From assembly GCF_024713975.1 (NCBI RefSeq), contig NC_091107.1, positions 13,071,501 through 13,135,500 on the forward strand: a stretch of 64,000 nt of DNA, in the 5' to 3' direction. Both the position numbers and the translations under genes were made by a program. Shown in pieces: positions 35,236 to 49,164 of the stretch; position 1 is the stretch's first letter, and each line of letters starts with the position of its first letter. This DNA is from Paralichthys olivaceus. Lineage: Eukaryota > Chordata > Actinopteri > Pleuronectiformes > Paralichthyidae. The notes beneath the pieces are model-generated. The model did no database searches. It saw only the letters and a list, made by a program, of their open reading frames with translations, and had not been told where the DNA came from.

Positions 35236-37485
35236 CGCACTGAAAGAATGACGGAGATAATTTCTTAAAGAAGATAAAGAAAAACCAGACAAAGCAATTT
35301 ACTGTTTAAAATAATATAAAATATATTTTTAATTTGTATAAAATATGCAACCCCATGATAATACACCATTTTGTTTCATTTCAGTTTTGTCGGAAGATAG
35401 TTTATTTTAATGAGGAGATTAAGACCTTTTTTTAAAAAAAAGATTTTTCTTTAAAATAGACCTTCTCAAAGGATAATTCTGCAGATTTTATATGCTTTTA
35501 TGAATGTCAACAAATTTCACGAAAAGACCAAAAAACATCCAACTAATTTGTGTGCGTATTGATCCAATTACTTTTTGAAACTGTGAGAGGTTCCTGATAT
35601 ATTTGTTTCATCTTTTTAACTGATGGCAATTTTAAGCACATTGTCAGAAACATCCACCAACATTAGCTTGTTAACATCACAAGATAACGACAGGAACATG
35701 TATTGGAATGGAATATTTGGGTTAGGGAGCGTTCGACCCTCCTGAAGCTCGTTGCTTTCGTTAGTGACACAGAGTGAGTTCACCAAAGCAGAGAAAACAG
35801 TGGAGGATATGAACAGTTCAGTAATCGTACCCGCTGGGAAAGTCTCTACTTAATTCCATCCATCTTAAATAGTCATCTAAACACTCCGAGCAAAAACAAC
35901 GAAACATTCAGCAATTTATTAAAAAAAGAATCCTTCAGTCTGTTTGCTGCAGGGAAACTTAATGAGCCCTAACATTTTCTGTAATATAATTTTCTTCTAT
36001 AGCTAAATTCTTTGTAAAACTAAACCAAAAACAAACAAAAAAAAGTTATTGAACTTGATGACAAAAATATTTTAGGAGAGTCTACCTGCAATCAATATTC
36101 CATCCAAACATTTTTTTTGGGTGGACTAATTTCAGCCACAAGAGGTCAGAAGTGCACAAGTCACAGTCATTAATGCCACAATTTGTCAAAAACTGACAAC
36201 AAACATTATGTGTCTGTTGTAAATTATTGCAATGATCATTTGTGCAATTGAAATGACATTGTATATTACATTATATTTTGTATGCACATATGAATTGTGT
36301 CCAATAGCAACACTTATACTTTGTGTTCCTCACCTGTCATCATATATTGGACAAAGACATGAAACTTTAACAAAACGTTCTGTATTTAGCCTGTGGCTGA
36401 GATTTCCCTTAGCATGGGGCTTACTGCTCTGTTAGCCATGAGCTTACAGTCATTTCACTGTCCAGACTTCAAATGTGTGAAAACGAAACTATTCTTGAAC
36501 TACTGCAGCTGCAGGGATATCCCTGGATTTTAGAGGTTATACCAAAAAGTACAGAGTCAAACTAATGTGAACAGTTGTGAAAAGTTAGAGCAATGATATA
36601 ATGTGTTCATTGTCCAATCAAATCATTGTGATGGGGCTATGGTGGAATCAGATCAGGTACTTTGAAGATATTAGTGTGAATAGCCTTTGTTTCAAATTAT
36701 GTTTGCCCCCAATATAAACATACAGTGCCAACTTCCTTTTCCTCCTTTGTATAGTTCAATCCAGTAAATCCATCATGGCACCAATGCAGATATGCAGTAT
36801 TTTTGCATGACTTCAGGTTTAATCTAATCTTGTGCCACAAGTCATTTTGATACACCAAACCCACTGTAATTGTTGTAGAACTTAATTGTAAAATATAGGC
36901 CTATATTGGGTAATATGACACACCATTATGGTTCAAGGTCCCCACAATCGTTCAACCCTCGTACAAATATTAATAATCAAAGCCTTGCTGATGGATTAGC
37001 AGCTGTCAGACAGTCAGCCTGTCTTTATGTCTCAGAAAAGGCTCTTTTATGCTCTGCTAAACCCAGCCTGAGCATGTCCTGTTAATATCATGTGCATGAG
37101 TGCAAAAGCATTAACTAATTTCATCAATATCCAACTCAGTAGTGAGTTGTGAAGGAACAGGAACATTATGAATCTTTCTTGTACCATAACGTGTCTTATT
37201 TGATTGCCTGCCCACCTCCTGCCACTGGCCACTGCGCTTGGCTCTGCTTCACTGGCGCAGAGCTGACACGGCTCATCATGTTTGTGTCTATCAAGATCAG
37301 CAGCATCACTGGTGTTGGGACGTCCACCACACTGCTATGAAGAAAACACAGCTTCTTTATGTATGGTATTCAAACTCTCAATTTCCCCCCCTCGGTATAA
37401 TATGATGGTTTATATCACTGAAAGCCATATGTGTTCATATGCATGAGACCACTGAGCGCACAAAGTGATTTTTATTTTTTTTATC

Positions 37486-37512
37486 ACAGACCTCATTATC
37501 GATGAGGTCTGT
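37486..37512. repeat. perfect inverted repeat, 11-bp arms
   Basis: ACAGACCTCAT, a 5-base loop, then ATGAGGTCTGT. Isolated in AT-rich DNA with no T-run immediately after it, so no role is assigned. Confidence 0.8.
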
Positions 37513-37677
37513 CGTTACTTGGTTCATCAATAGAGCAACAAAACAAAAGGAGAGCAAGTGGGCAAGACTGGATCAATAGACTCTCCATGAGCTTGGTTCA
37601 TATTTGAAAAGAAACAGCATGAAGTGAATTCAACTGCACATTAATGAAGAGACTATTGTAAGTCTGGGCACATAATA

Positions 37678-37725
37678 ATACTACTAAACAACAATAATAC
37701 TAATACTAATAATAATAATAATATA
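37678..37725. repeat. AAT-rich simple repeat
   Basis: Imperfect ACT/AAT trinucleotide repeats ending in TATATA. Confidence 0.7.
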
Positions 37726-38442
37726 TATTTTTTAAATTTAACTTTCATCCCACACACCAAAAGCCATCAACATCCTTACAAAACATCCAAAACAAACAAA
37801 AGCATAAAAGACAAAAGTAACTCATGACAAAAAAAACATTAAAAGACTGAGTGTACAGAGATAACTACAGAGTTACAGCCTACAGCAACCAATCATTCAA
37901 TGAAAATAAAGCAAACGGTGAGGAATACCCAGAATGGGTGTCACGCAAAATTCGGGGAAGATAAGGTGCCTATTAAGTGGGCCCCATGCTCTCAAAATCA
38001 TGAAAACCTTAGTTGCTCCAAAGCCTCTCAAGATGTATTGAAACTAGATCTGAAAGATAACTTTCCATTCATTGAGTACTATTCTCTTTGCAACATGCAT
38101 TCCAAACATATGGGTCTGCTGTACAGTATGTGGCTGTGCAAGAGAGACTACAGAGCAGCTAAAGGGGACAACCAGTGCGTCAGTTTCAATCTGTAGATCA
38201 TCATGAAGTCACATTTCTTGATTGAATGGGCATTTGAAGACTTGAAGAATTGGAGTTGACCATAGGTGTGAATGTGAAAGTAAATGTCTTTTTATGTTGG
38301 CTCTGTGATGGGATGGTGACCTGTCCAAGGTGTAGCCCACCTCTCACCCAATGTCAATGTTGAATGTAGAGTATGACCTAATACTTTAATGCCAAGATTA
38401 ATCTGTCTATAAATGGTTTGTTTGGTTCCTTTCTGTTTTTTG

Positions 38443-38472
38443 TAACCCTAACCCCAACCCCTAACCCTAACC
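38443..38472. repeat. short interstitial telomere-like tract
   Basis: About five imperfect units of TAACCC (some TAACCCC), in the C-rich orientation on the plus strand. The vertebrate telomere repeat is TTAGGG/CCCTAA. Too short to be a telomere end. Confidence 0.7.
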
Positions 38473-39412
38473 GTAATTGTTATGTTAACTTTTTATCATG
38501 TAGGCCACTGTACCTCTTTGCTGTCCAGATAGTGATCAATTCAACATCTTGCACATGGGTTTGGAGTGTATCAAGTACCTCATTTTGCCAAGGGGTGGCA
38601 CTGTCTAACTGGATTCATGCCAGTAGAAGCAACAAATACCCAGTCCAGTGTATCTGTATACAGATCAACAACTATTATAAAAAGAAAATTGGACACATAG
38701 TGTACATCACATCATCAGAGCAAAACAAGAATCCTTTTAACAATGTGTTTCCCTTTAAATGTGCTGAACTACAATGCTTCATATTTCCTCCACAAATCTG
38801 ACTATGAAGTTGACCATCCACATCTTTCTCTCCCTGTCTTTGAAAGGTGCCTCAGGACACGTGTGTTTGAAATGTCTTTATTAATTGCTTGAAATTTATT
38901 CAAAGAATTAAACTGGCAAGTTGGTAGGAGAAATGAATTGTCTCTGGTCTCCCTATAGGCTCTTCTTTTAGTGAGGATGGAGTAGATTTCACTAAGGCTC
39001 ACAGCAGAGAGGAAGCGAGTCCTCTTCAGTAATGCTGCATGATGCTGAGATTCTTGATATGGCCGATGATACATGATTCATTTCTCATACAGCAGCAAGA
39101 TATAATTTCCCTTCATTTGGATGCAGCGTCCCCACTCACCTCCCCACACTTCCCTCCCTCCGTTGGACATCCTCCGTTGGACATGTCTCCCAATTTTCTC
39201 CACGGAGCAAAAGCCACTTAAGAAGACTGACAAAGTAATCAAGTAGCACTGCAGTTTACAAGGCCGAGCACATGGCTCACTGAGCAGGTTGAAAGAGGTG
39301 CAGAGACGAGCTCTGTAGTTCATCCCTTTCATTCAGCCTTTCCTCTCTTACACATACAGTCACGCACACACTCCTTCCTGATGTCTTTTTTTCTTCTTGC
39401 CTCTATAGTACT

Positions 39413-39442
39413 TCACACACACACATGCACACGCACACACAC
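39413..39442. repeat. imperfect CA microsatellite
   Basis: Interrupted CA/CG-CA units. Confidence 0.7.
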
Positions 39443-41435
39443 AACCTGCAGGTATGGGGCAGTGAAGTGCATGATGAACCTGCTGAGACAGAATTTTGGG
39501 ACAGCTGTGTAATTGAAAGGGAAAATATGCCAACAATGTGCTTGAGTGTTTCTTGTGCAATGTGTGAGAGATAGCGAATGGCCCCCACCACCTCTCACAC
39601 AGGCTCCGACAGAGATCTCTCTTCTACACAAAATGCATCATAGACAAATGTCTTATTCAGAAATTGTGTGGGCAAGATAAAAAGTGCGCATCAAATTTCA
39701 TATAGCAATAACAAATAGAAAATGCCTTTCTTAACTCTTCATTTCTCAGAATTTATCAATGCTATAATCTAATAATTTATTCCTGGGGCGCATTTTATAC
39801 AGGGTTTTGGTACCCATACCTCTATTGTGATTGGCAAAAAAAACGTCTGAACCCCTTTAAATGTATGGAATAATATAATGAGAAATATAATATTATATGC
39901 AATAAGTATGTGACAACAACGTGATATAGCACCCAGCTGCTAACGCTGATGCTTTTTAATTACACTCATTGTGCAGTGAAACAGGAAGAGGCCACAGAGG
40001 AGGCCGAAGAGGTCAGTGGTGAGCGGAGAGAGGTTGACCGCAGTCGTGCTGGTCATCTTCACAAGCACAGGCCACAGACCATACATGCAGAACACAGTAA
40101 ATGGACTTCAGTTAGAGAGACATGGAGCTAGAGAGAGGAAGCACAATGACTCTGTGTTTCCGTTCCACTACTGCCATTGTAAACCACCAGATACTCCAAT
40201 TTCAAATAATAGAAAGTTAACTTGCCATTCACTTTATTGCAGCTACAGTGCAACTCTGCAATGTCAAACAAAATGAAGTTATGTTGCAGAGTAAAAGATA
40301 AAGGAGAAACACTTGGAAACACAAAAGCTACAAACTCAAAGTGAAGCAACAGCAAGTGTTAATATAATGTTAAAAGTCACTGTGTTTATTAATAGACTCA
40401 ATCAAGAAGGATTTCTATACATTATTTACACCCACAATAAAGAGCGGCTCCAGAAATCAGTAAGGACTGAGAGAGATGCACTTATTGAAACTGCAGAGAG
40501 CCTGTGAGCTTCAGTCAGCCTATAGCTCCGACACTGGGGCTCTCCTTCCAGCAGGGCACCCCCGCCTCATGTCAGCCCCCAGCTTCTCATCAATGGAGAG
40601 TCCTGAATTCTCTCTGAGAGGAAGTAGGAGGAAGATTGTCTCAGATGCATCTTGTATAAATGTGGAGGAGAGGATCTGCAGTCAGCTTCTCTCTGTAAGA
40701 CACAGGAAGCCCCCCCTCTACCAGGAGGGCAACTCGCATCCCAGTGAAAACCGGTAGAACAGCTAAGTTCATAATGATGTTGAGTGACGATTTCCTTTAC
40801 TGGGATTTTCTTTACCAGTTGAGTTTCAACAGATAAGGAGACATCTGATGGATGCACTGTCCGGTCCGCTAAGATCAAGACAGAGGAGTTTGTGGAAAAG
40901 CTGAAGCAATCCTAGCTCGCCCACCTTCCATCATCCCAACTTCTGGCAGCTCCCAAATGAACCACTATTGTTAAAACACCTGCAGCAACAGAGGACCTCA
41001 ATGTGGGGCAAACCTCTGCCTTCTGAAGGCCGACAGTGGAGCAGTTAAGAGCGACCTCCATCTTTTGTTCACGGCTTCAGAGAGCCTGTCGCTCTGCTTC
41101 AGGCATCTCGACTCAGAAAACTGCACCGAACAAGTAGAGGCAGCACAACAGTACAGCCAGCAGGGAAACAGCAGCGTGTTGTTCCTGGAGTGACAATTAA
41201 AACAGTTGAATGAATGATTTACAAATGATCTGATGTTGTAGGTGTGTCAGACCCCACGATGCACATTCAAAGCATGCAAACCACAGGTGGGATTACTCAC
41301 ATTAATGATCCCTGCATTACAGTCAGATGAGTCACTCTCAGGTCTCTCGTGTCGTGCTGACTTACTAAAATGGCTAATGGCAACACTTATTGGAAGGGAG
41401 CCATACCTGTGGTTTTCCTACGCTGACAAGTCTAA

Positions 41436-41640
41436 TTACCTCCACCAAGGAGGTTATATTTACATCCCTCTCTGTTTGGTTGTTTGGTTATTCTTTGTAA
41501 GATTATTCAAGATGAACAGATTGTCACAAAACTTTGTGTGTCAGAGAAGAATTTATATTACATTTTGTTGTGGATCTGGATTAGATGGAGGATTTGTTTT
41601 TATCACTTTCTTTTACAAAGTGAGATCGTTTGACATTTTT
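41436..41640 (+). repeat. dispersed fish repeat ('aaggaggttat' family)
   Basis: Begins 'acctccaccaaggaggttat' and continues with a T/G-rich 'tgtttggttgtttggttatt' and 'cacaaaactttgtgtgtcag'. A relative lies on the opposite strand at 22398-22650. Confidence 0.55.
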
Positions 41641-44164
41641 ACTGATTTCCCAAGAGTAATTCTTGGATATTCAGGGGACAGAATTGTGTTGGAAATTTGG
41701 AGCAGCTTGATTGAATTAGAGGGGACTGTTGGCCCTTTTCGGAGGTATGTGCTCTACTGAGTGCCATTGTCTGCTGTGAAAGGGGTATGGCTGACAGCAG
41801 GTTTGTTACGTTTGCACAGGTTGTACTGAACCGTGAGACCAGGGGTCGCATAGTTCCTGCCAAGGCAAATTCAGTTTTACTCAGTGACCACAGGTGAAAA
41901 TTGTGTGTAGTGGAGTAGAAAAAACTACCGGGGGGGTTAAAGATACAATCATCTCTGGCTGAGCAGAAAACCTCTGAAATGAAGCCATCTTCATGAGATG
42001 GAAAAGCTGGACATTGCTGATGTCTTTTGACAAACATAGATGTTTGTTGCATTTAAATTCAAGAACATAAAGTGCAACAATATTTATGGAATATTTCAGA
42101 AACATCAGAGACCAGGACATGTGCTGTAAAAAGCTTGTGGGAGGACCTTGGGTAAAGATGATTTTGTCCAAGTAGAAATGTCAATCATTGCTCCGCCTGA
42201 GCTGAATTAACAGCCAAATATTTATGTTTAATGTGTCCAGTACATGTTGAGTAACAGATATTTGATCTCCAAAAAATGAACATAACAAAAATAAGGATTC
42301 AATATTTTAGTAGATTCACATTGTTTACAGCCACAAATACAACAATTCCACAGAACTGCATTTTCCTTAATGATAAAAACACTGAGCACCAAACCCAAAT
42401 TAAGTTTCAGGTAAAGTCAACTTCTGTACTCCTGCCCATCTGTATATTGGAGCAAAGAATACAGCTCACAGTGGATAAAACCTTGCAAATCCAAGCAGCA
42501 TGTCAATAGTGGGGGAGATCCACTGGCATGGCATGAGTTTAAATGACTAAAACAGATAGGAAACATGTATTTGAACCATTGAAGGGGATTTTTTCTTTTC
42601 AAAGCAAAACATTTCCGTACATCTGTTATTTGTGTAAGTAAGCGTGAAAAAGTGGCTGCAGGGGTAAACCCAGTCCCAACGGTTTTAATCAGGGCCCGGT
42701 GCAGGACCCTGTGATTGGCTGTTGATGAAGTTGTTTACTCGGCCTGGGAACAGCCATGTCTCATAAGGTTAGCCACCACCTGAGCAGTGGACACTGCACC
42801 ACACTGCCCGCACAGGGACAGTCATGCACTGGTCTGCACTGGGTCGCATGTAGTGGGATTTTATTTTTCTGTATCGTAGCCCGTGGCAGTAAAGGAAAGC
42901 ATGCTGTTCAGGGCACAATGCTGAAGCAATTTCTCATCCTTTCCCACCCCAGTGTGTACAGAAAGGTTGTCTCCTGCAGAGTAAACTGAGTGATATTTTC
43001 CCTCTCAACTGTTCTATTTCTTACCATGAAGAAAGTGTTTTGATTGAGGTTACATGAGGAGAGAGGAAGGAAAGAGTAGGAGGGGGATTCTGCTACAAAA
43101 GAAGAAGAAGAAAAAGGGGGCAAAGGCTCGACATTGAAGTTGCTCTCATTCAGGCAGAGCTGTGCAGCAACCACATACTCCATGTCAGGGTGGCATGTGA
43201 TGTGTCCCAGAAACATTTCAGGCCGTGGATAATGGCGGCGACAGATGTGTCATGTCTGTGCACAGCGGGAGAATAAGGGATATGTCTTGGCAACAGGATT
43301 AATTTGCCTTTTGGGACAGGTGCCGAAAGGAGCCAGAGAAGACACAATAAATCTAATGTTACATGTAACCCCCACTGTCCAACTCCACGGGACACTGGGA
43401 ACATGGAACTGACTAATTCATATGGAAAATCTCTGTCAGCAATACGCTTTTACACCTCTGAAATGTGATACCCTTCTCACCCTTGGTCTTCTGCAAGCAC
43501 TGTGCACTTTGCTGGTGGCACTCATGTGGCCAGATGGTCATAACAAATGAAAATAAGTCAGTCAGAGTCACCCTTGATTTAAACCAGACCCTGCACCATA
43601 TTTAAACTGAAACACACAAAAAAATCCCCCAGGTTTCACTCCAGGTTTTTAATAATTTCACATCACACTGTTTCTGGTCAGCTGCAGGAGTTATGGAGCA
43701 CGGATGAATTCAGATATGTAATAATCCAGTCAAACATAATTATCGACAGACGTAACTCAGGTCAGAAATGGCAGCGGAGAGTGTGGATGTGGATGATGGG
43801 TTGCTGCACCGCAGGCAATGTAAATACATTATTTAATGTTTAATGATTCGTGATATTACTCGTGAATTCTGATATCAATTCTTTTTCCTCAATCTCCTGA
43901 GAGACGTTATGAATTTACAACAGGACGACATGTTCTCTGTTCTCAGTGCTCTCAGGTAATTAATGAAAGGGGATTAACAGTGTTTCACCAATTACACAGT
44001 TTTTGTAAACTCATCCAGTATCATAACTTAAATCTTTTCAAATGGAAAAAAAAGATGAATTGACAAAAATGTCAAGTGTTAAGTTAATAGATGAATTGAT
44101 TGAAGAGACAGATAATGATGGTATCCAAGACCTGACCACTTTATCACATGTACTGTATGTTAAG

Positions 44165-44520
44165 ATAAACGACATGACTGTTCTCCAAAAGTAAAAGGAC
44201 CTTGATCGCCACCTGGTGGCTGGCTGCACTGTGTAGGTCATAAATCCCAACTTCTCCATGTTAGTGGATGGGATATGGGCCAAACTAAAAAGTCAAAGTA
44301 CAGTCAAAGTAGTTTTTTTTCTTTCAAAGATAGTTTCTCTCATTGATTTTTGTTTTCACTCAGTTAAATGTTATGATTGACAGCTGACGCTGGACCGCGA
44401 TTGGCCAGTGTGGTTGTTATGTATCGGCTCTATCGCTCCATCCCCCAATCGCTTCTGCACAGACTCTGGCTCCAAATGACATCTTCAGTGCAAGATGTGA
44501 TAAGGTGGAGATGAGTTTTC
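44165..44520 (+). repeat. dispersed repeat family 'ctggtggctggctg', copy A
   Basis: Contains 'ctccaaaagtaaaaggacct', 'cacctggtggctggctgca', 'ctccatgttagtggatggga' and, 120 bases on, 'attgacagctgacgctggac'. The same blocks appear in the same order at 49165-49560 and partly at 62425-62630. No open frame is shared. Confidence 0.65.
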
Positions 44521-47500
44521 ATCCATTTTCTATACAGTCAGTACCTTGTCTAACCAGATAACTTGTAGCTCCTAAAATCAGTTACATCATGCAGACGCAC
44601 TGTTTTAAGTCACATATTGAGGTCATACAGCAACACACATCGTGTTTCTGGTCATACAGTGCCCACAAGTCCAGTTTCCACTCTCTCCAAGCTCTGTTTT
44701 TGGTGTCATTCAGCTCCTGAGGGAAATATCTGAATCTTTAGCTGCTTACTGCCCACTACCTTCACCAGCTAGTTGATAACTGTGTCTATCTGCTGCTTGG
44801 TAGATATGAGTGCTGTGGGATTTTAGAGCTTTCTTGTAAACAAGAACCATGCTCCATGCACGCTGCAGCTGAAAACAATCCTATGAGAGCCCAAAGAGTG
44901 AACCAGAACCAGAAGTCGCAGATCAAACATCGAAACAATTAGCTGAGACTCCCTGTTTCTGAATAATGAGCTTATATACAATCTATGATAATGAGCAACC
45001 TTTTTCATCTTGTCACATTGTCTTTATATTTTCATTTGATATGTTGGTATTATAAAATTGCAGCCATTTAAGGCTTGAAACTAATGTACCCATATAACCA
45101 GGTATAAAATGAACTCATGTAAATTATTCAGACAAAAAACGTTTCTTTATAGCAGAGGTTGAAATGACCCCTAAAGACCACTCAATTTTCATGCTGACAG
45201 GGGAAATCAAATACCCTTTAAATGTAAAGGTGAAGTTATGTGCTCCACGGTTATGTAATGCTGGTGCCATTCCTCCACATTCTGTAGCATTTTACAGTTT
45301 GGTTCACTTCAGTAGACTCTACTTGTGTGGGGAGTTCATTTCCATTGTTGCGACCAATATTGACATTCTGCTAGAAGCGACCGCCCTCTTTTGTGCACAC
45401 GGATCACCTCATCTCTTCAATGAAAGGTTCCCACGCTTTGCACTGTTTGGTAACATTAACCACACCAAGCTGCCTTTGAGCTCCCAAACGACAAGCGACA
45501 AATGACATGCCCCTGTGGACAAAACACTCCAGCAGAGTTTCATGTCAGATGCTGACGCTTACCGCCTGCTCCTACAGGCTCAGTTTGACCATGTCGTGCT
45601 GCTTCTCTCAGGGAGCGTTTCAAGTGTACAAACTGGGTAATATTCGCAGCAGACGCTTTTTGATGAACCCGCTGACATGAGGACATCACAGAGTACATCG
45701 TTGTGTGTGAAGATATGTGAACCATCTCCGCCGCTGACAGAGAGCTGCTCTTTTCATGAGATCAAGGCCCAGAAGATGCAACATGTTATGGACCTCTTCG
45801 AGCCTTGAAGTTAGCCGAAAACATCAGAGTCCCCATTATGCCACTATTTTATCCCCCCGATTCGGACTGCTTTTGGCATTTTTCATGGCAAAACTCTGAG
45901 CTTTTCAAAGATGAGGAAGTTATATTCATTTGGAAACAAAGGAAACATCCTTTCCTCCTCTTCTCCCTCTGTCTCTGTCTTGGTTTCAAGCTTTTGAATA
46001 CGCACGTGGCCTTGGGACAAAATTAATTAACCACTAAGCACAATAATTAAAAAGTGATGTTAGACAAGGACAAAAGAATCATTAAGATGGTTAGACAGCC
46101 AATTAAAAAAAAGGCCCATTATATTCAGCAATCTATGACTGCATTTATGACATATATATTTTGATAATGACTGACATTTGGCTAATTTCAAGTGACATTT
46201 GTGTAAGAATGAAGTATTTTCATTGTGAAGTGTTTCATATTTAAAGGTTATAAAAGGAGATACGTATGCTTTACTTCTGGTGATGTTTCTGTTTTCTGTG
46301 GTTAGGTTGTGTAAGTGTCACTGAAGCTCAATCAACTGCATGTGACTGAGCTTTAATTTTGAATTTAATTATTTTACATGCATGACTTACAGGATCTGTT
46401 GATGTGCAAAGAGAGAGGTGTTGAATTTAATTAATGAGAATATTAATTTACAACCTGTCTTTTAAATGAGTGACAAAACAGACTACAATATTCAGAGTTT
46501 TTTTTCAGAGTTTTAAGCTTGCATCACAATGCTTATTAACAATTGATTCTCGAGTGGAAAATACACCTTTTTCTGAACATCTGATAGAAGCCAAACATCA
46601 ACTTGATGTAAAGCTTCCTTATGTGTAAAGAAAAAAGTGAAATCCATGATGTAATGCATTATTTAAGTTGAAGAGCATTTTGTGTCCTGACTCCTATAAC
46701 AGGAGAGTGTAAACACTGGGCAGTGTGAGAATAGTGTTTTGTTTTTAAAAGTCATGCAGCAAAAAGAAAGCTCAGTTGAATATCACAACAAACGTTGCAG
46801 TGCATTGCAAATCTACACACACACAGACACACGCTCACACCACAACATGGTCCCGATACAGTGCTGTGTAGCATGTCGTTTTCTGATGCAACTGTGATGT
46901 GATTACAGTGTCTTCCCAAGGAAGGAAAAAGAAATATATAACCCCCAGCAATAAATACGTAAATATTCTTGAAAGCTTTGAACCATACTCAGCTTCATAA
47001 AGCTTTTCTCGTGTGATGTAATTATGATTTCAAAAAAAATGTTTTTAAGATTGAGGTTGTTTTTAAGATTGAAGTTTCAAGTTGCTTTAATATAATTCAG
47101 CTGATTATTATTCTAATTTCTCATGAATAAAAAAGGCAAAAGAAAAGAAACAAGAGGAGATACTCTGCTGTGTGTCTTGTGGCTTTCAGAAGATGTGTTT
47201 GGTCCATTCGCGTCACAGTGATGCTGAAACCTGCTGAGAGAGGCAGAGGCCTCTGATATGGTCAATTAATGTGGAACTACTCTGAATGTCAGAAATGTAA
47301 AAATCATAAATGCAGCATCCCATTTTTTATTTCAGTCTTGTCTGCTGCCAGAGGTACTCTAAAGGACAACTCTGAGTCAGCTCTTGATTAAATAGAACTA
47401 TGGATCAATTTTTCATCCTCAAAACCCTTTTTTAAATAACTTGAGGCAATTACTGTGGAGTTTGCCAAAGGTCCCCCATGTCTTCCATCTGTCTGTCTCA

Positions 47501-48721
47501 CCCTCTTTTTCTTTCCCTTTTCTTGCATCACTCACATCTGCCTTTGTAGAGTGAATTAGGAAAAGAGTGCGCTAATAAAAGAGCAGCCAGCTGGAGCTGA
47601 CTGATTGAATTAATAAAGCAACATAATCATAGCTGATCTGTAAAGTTATCTACAAGCCAAAGTACTATCATCATTGGGCATAGCCCACTGGAGAGTGTCT
47701 GGCTGCCTGTCACATTTTGCATCTGCTCTCTGCTGCTGTCAATCCCATCTTCACCTAATTGCTCAAGATAGAGGGTTGCAAATTGTCTTAAAGAGCTCCC
47801 CATCTATTTGATTTGGATCAAATAAAAACTTAGAGATGCTTGGTTTGTTTGTGGCTGCCTCTTCTGAATGTTTACCGCAGTGTGACACCAAAATAAACTG
47901 AGAGAGTTGAAGTGCTAGAGACTTCTACTCCCAAGATAAACTTACAGTTGCAGTTTTAGCTTGAAGGACTTGATTTCACATTGTGACGTGACAGATCAAA
48001 ACATTTCACGGCCAGAACATGTTTCTTAAACACTTCCTGACTCAAGATAAGGATTTATTCAGAATTCATAAATGTGTCTTGGGGATAGTTCTCTGCTCTA
48101 TACATGTTCACACACTGTTCTTGTGTTTGGAGTGTGACGTCTAAAGTATTCAAGCCAAAATAATGGTATGTATTATCACTGATTTCCATTAAAATTCATG
48201 GCTTCAAGGCTTTGGGTTGAAAGTGCCTTAAAGGACAGAGCTGCAACAAGCTACTCTTCATCGTAATGTCATTGGAATGCATCACGCTAAATCGCTGTCA
48301 TTGTGTACAGTCCAGCAATGAATCATGGGAGATTTGTGGGAAAGTGTTGCTCAGCCTTAAAAAAAAATAAATGACTTCTGACCAAGCAGTTCCCCCAGTG
48401 GGGCAGCCATCACCTGAAACACTGGGATTCAGAAAACACAGAAAGACCTTATTCATAGTTCCCAGGGGATGTATCCTCATGACATGTGGTTTTGAGTGGA
48501 ATATCTTAAAATTATTTCATGAATTAACATAAAATTTGAATCATATATCATCTTAATAGCTGTTGTGATTCTCTCTCCATATAGTGCCAATATCCTGTCA
48601 AAATTTAACGCCGCCAAAATATAAGATTAAATGGTAAACATCAGCATGTTAGCATTTTCAATGGGATAAAAGTTCACACATAAATAAACTAAACGATTAA
48701 TTAATTAATTAATTTGGCAAC
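44521..48721. other. gene-poor interval
   Basis: No convincing exon. The frame of 113 codons at 45164-45505 shows no known domain and no splice context. AT-rich and otherwise unremarkable. Confidence 0.45.
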
Positions 48722-48725
48722 TTAA

Positions 48726-49087
48726 AGGTTCAGTGTGTATAATTTAATGATATCTCAAGGTGAAGTTGCATGTTGCAGCTGAACACCCCTCGCCTCACCC
48801 TCTCCTTCCAAACATGAAAAAGAACCTGTGGTAGCCTTTAATTGTCATAAAAACTCAAAAGGTTTTTAGTTTGTCCAGTCTGGACTAATGTAAAAAACAT
48901 GGCGGCCTCCGTAGAGAGGACCCCCTCGATGTAAATATAAAAGTATTTAAATATAAAGAGTCTTTTCTGTGGTAAAGAAAACTACAATTCATACAATTTA
49001 GATGAAACAAACTAGTGAAAACATCATGAGGATTATTCTACATTAAATTTCTAGTTTCCTTTCACCTAAATATTACACACTGAACCT
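48726..49087. mobile_element. MITE copy 2, complete (TTAA-type, piggyBac-like)
   Basis: A 362-bp non-coding element. The left end AGGTTCAGTGTGTA and right end TACACACTGAACCT are exact reverse complements (14 bp). Both sides are flanked by TTAA (48722-48725 and 49088-49091), the expected target duplication of piggyBac-type transposases. The second copy at 1-321 shares the interior. No transposase frame is present, so it is non-autonomous. Confidence 0.8.
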
Positions 49088-49164
49088 TTAACATGGACAA
49101 GGAAAACAAGTTAGCCATAATGCCTTTTCATTATCCATTGCAAAGCATAACTCAGAGATTACAC

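Larger units (their letters stand above)
35236..38440. other. gene-free interval after cdc23
   Basis: AT-rich, no convincing exon. It contains AAT-rich simple sequence around 37678-37725 and the hairpin at 37486-37512. Frames of 60-100 codons here lack similarity to anything I know and lack splice context. Confidence 0.5.
38473..44159. other. gene-poor interval
   Basis: No convincing exon. It holds a CA-rich tract at 39413-39442 and a dispersed repeat near 41436-41640. The 172-codon open frame at 41242-41760 overlaps that repeat and is not taken as a gene. Confidence 0.5.

Noticed and set aside
41242..41760. 172-codon open frame, the longest in the right half
   Set aside because: It overlaps the dispersed 'aaggaggttat' repeat, is rich in Phe/Leu/Tyr as expected from T-rich DNA, and shows no domain or splice context.
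45164..45505. 113-codon open frame
   Set aside because: No known domain, no convincing splice sites, composition like the surrounding non-coding DNA.
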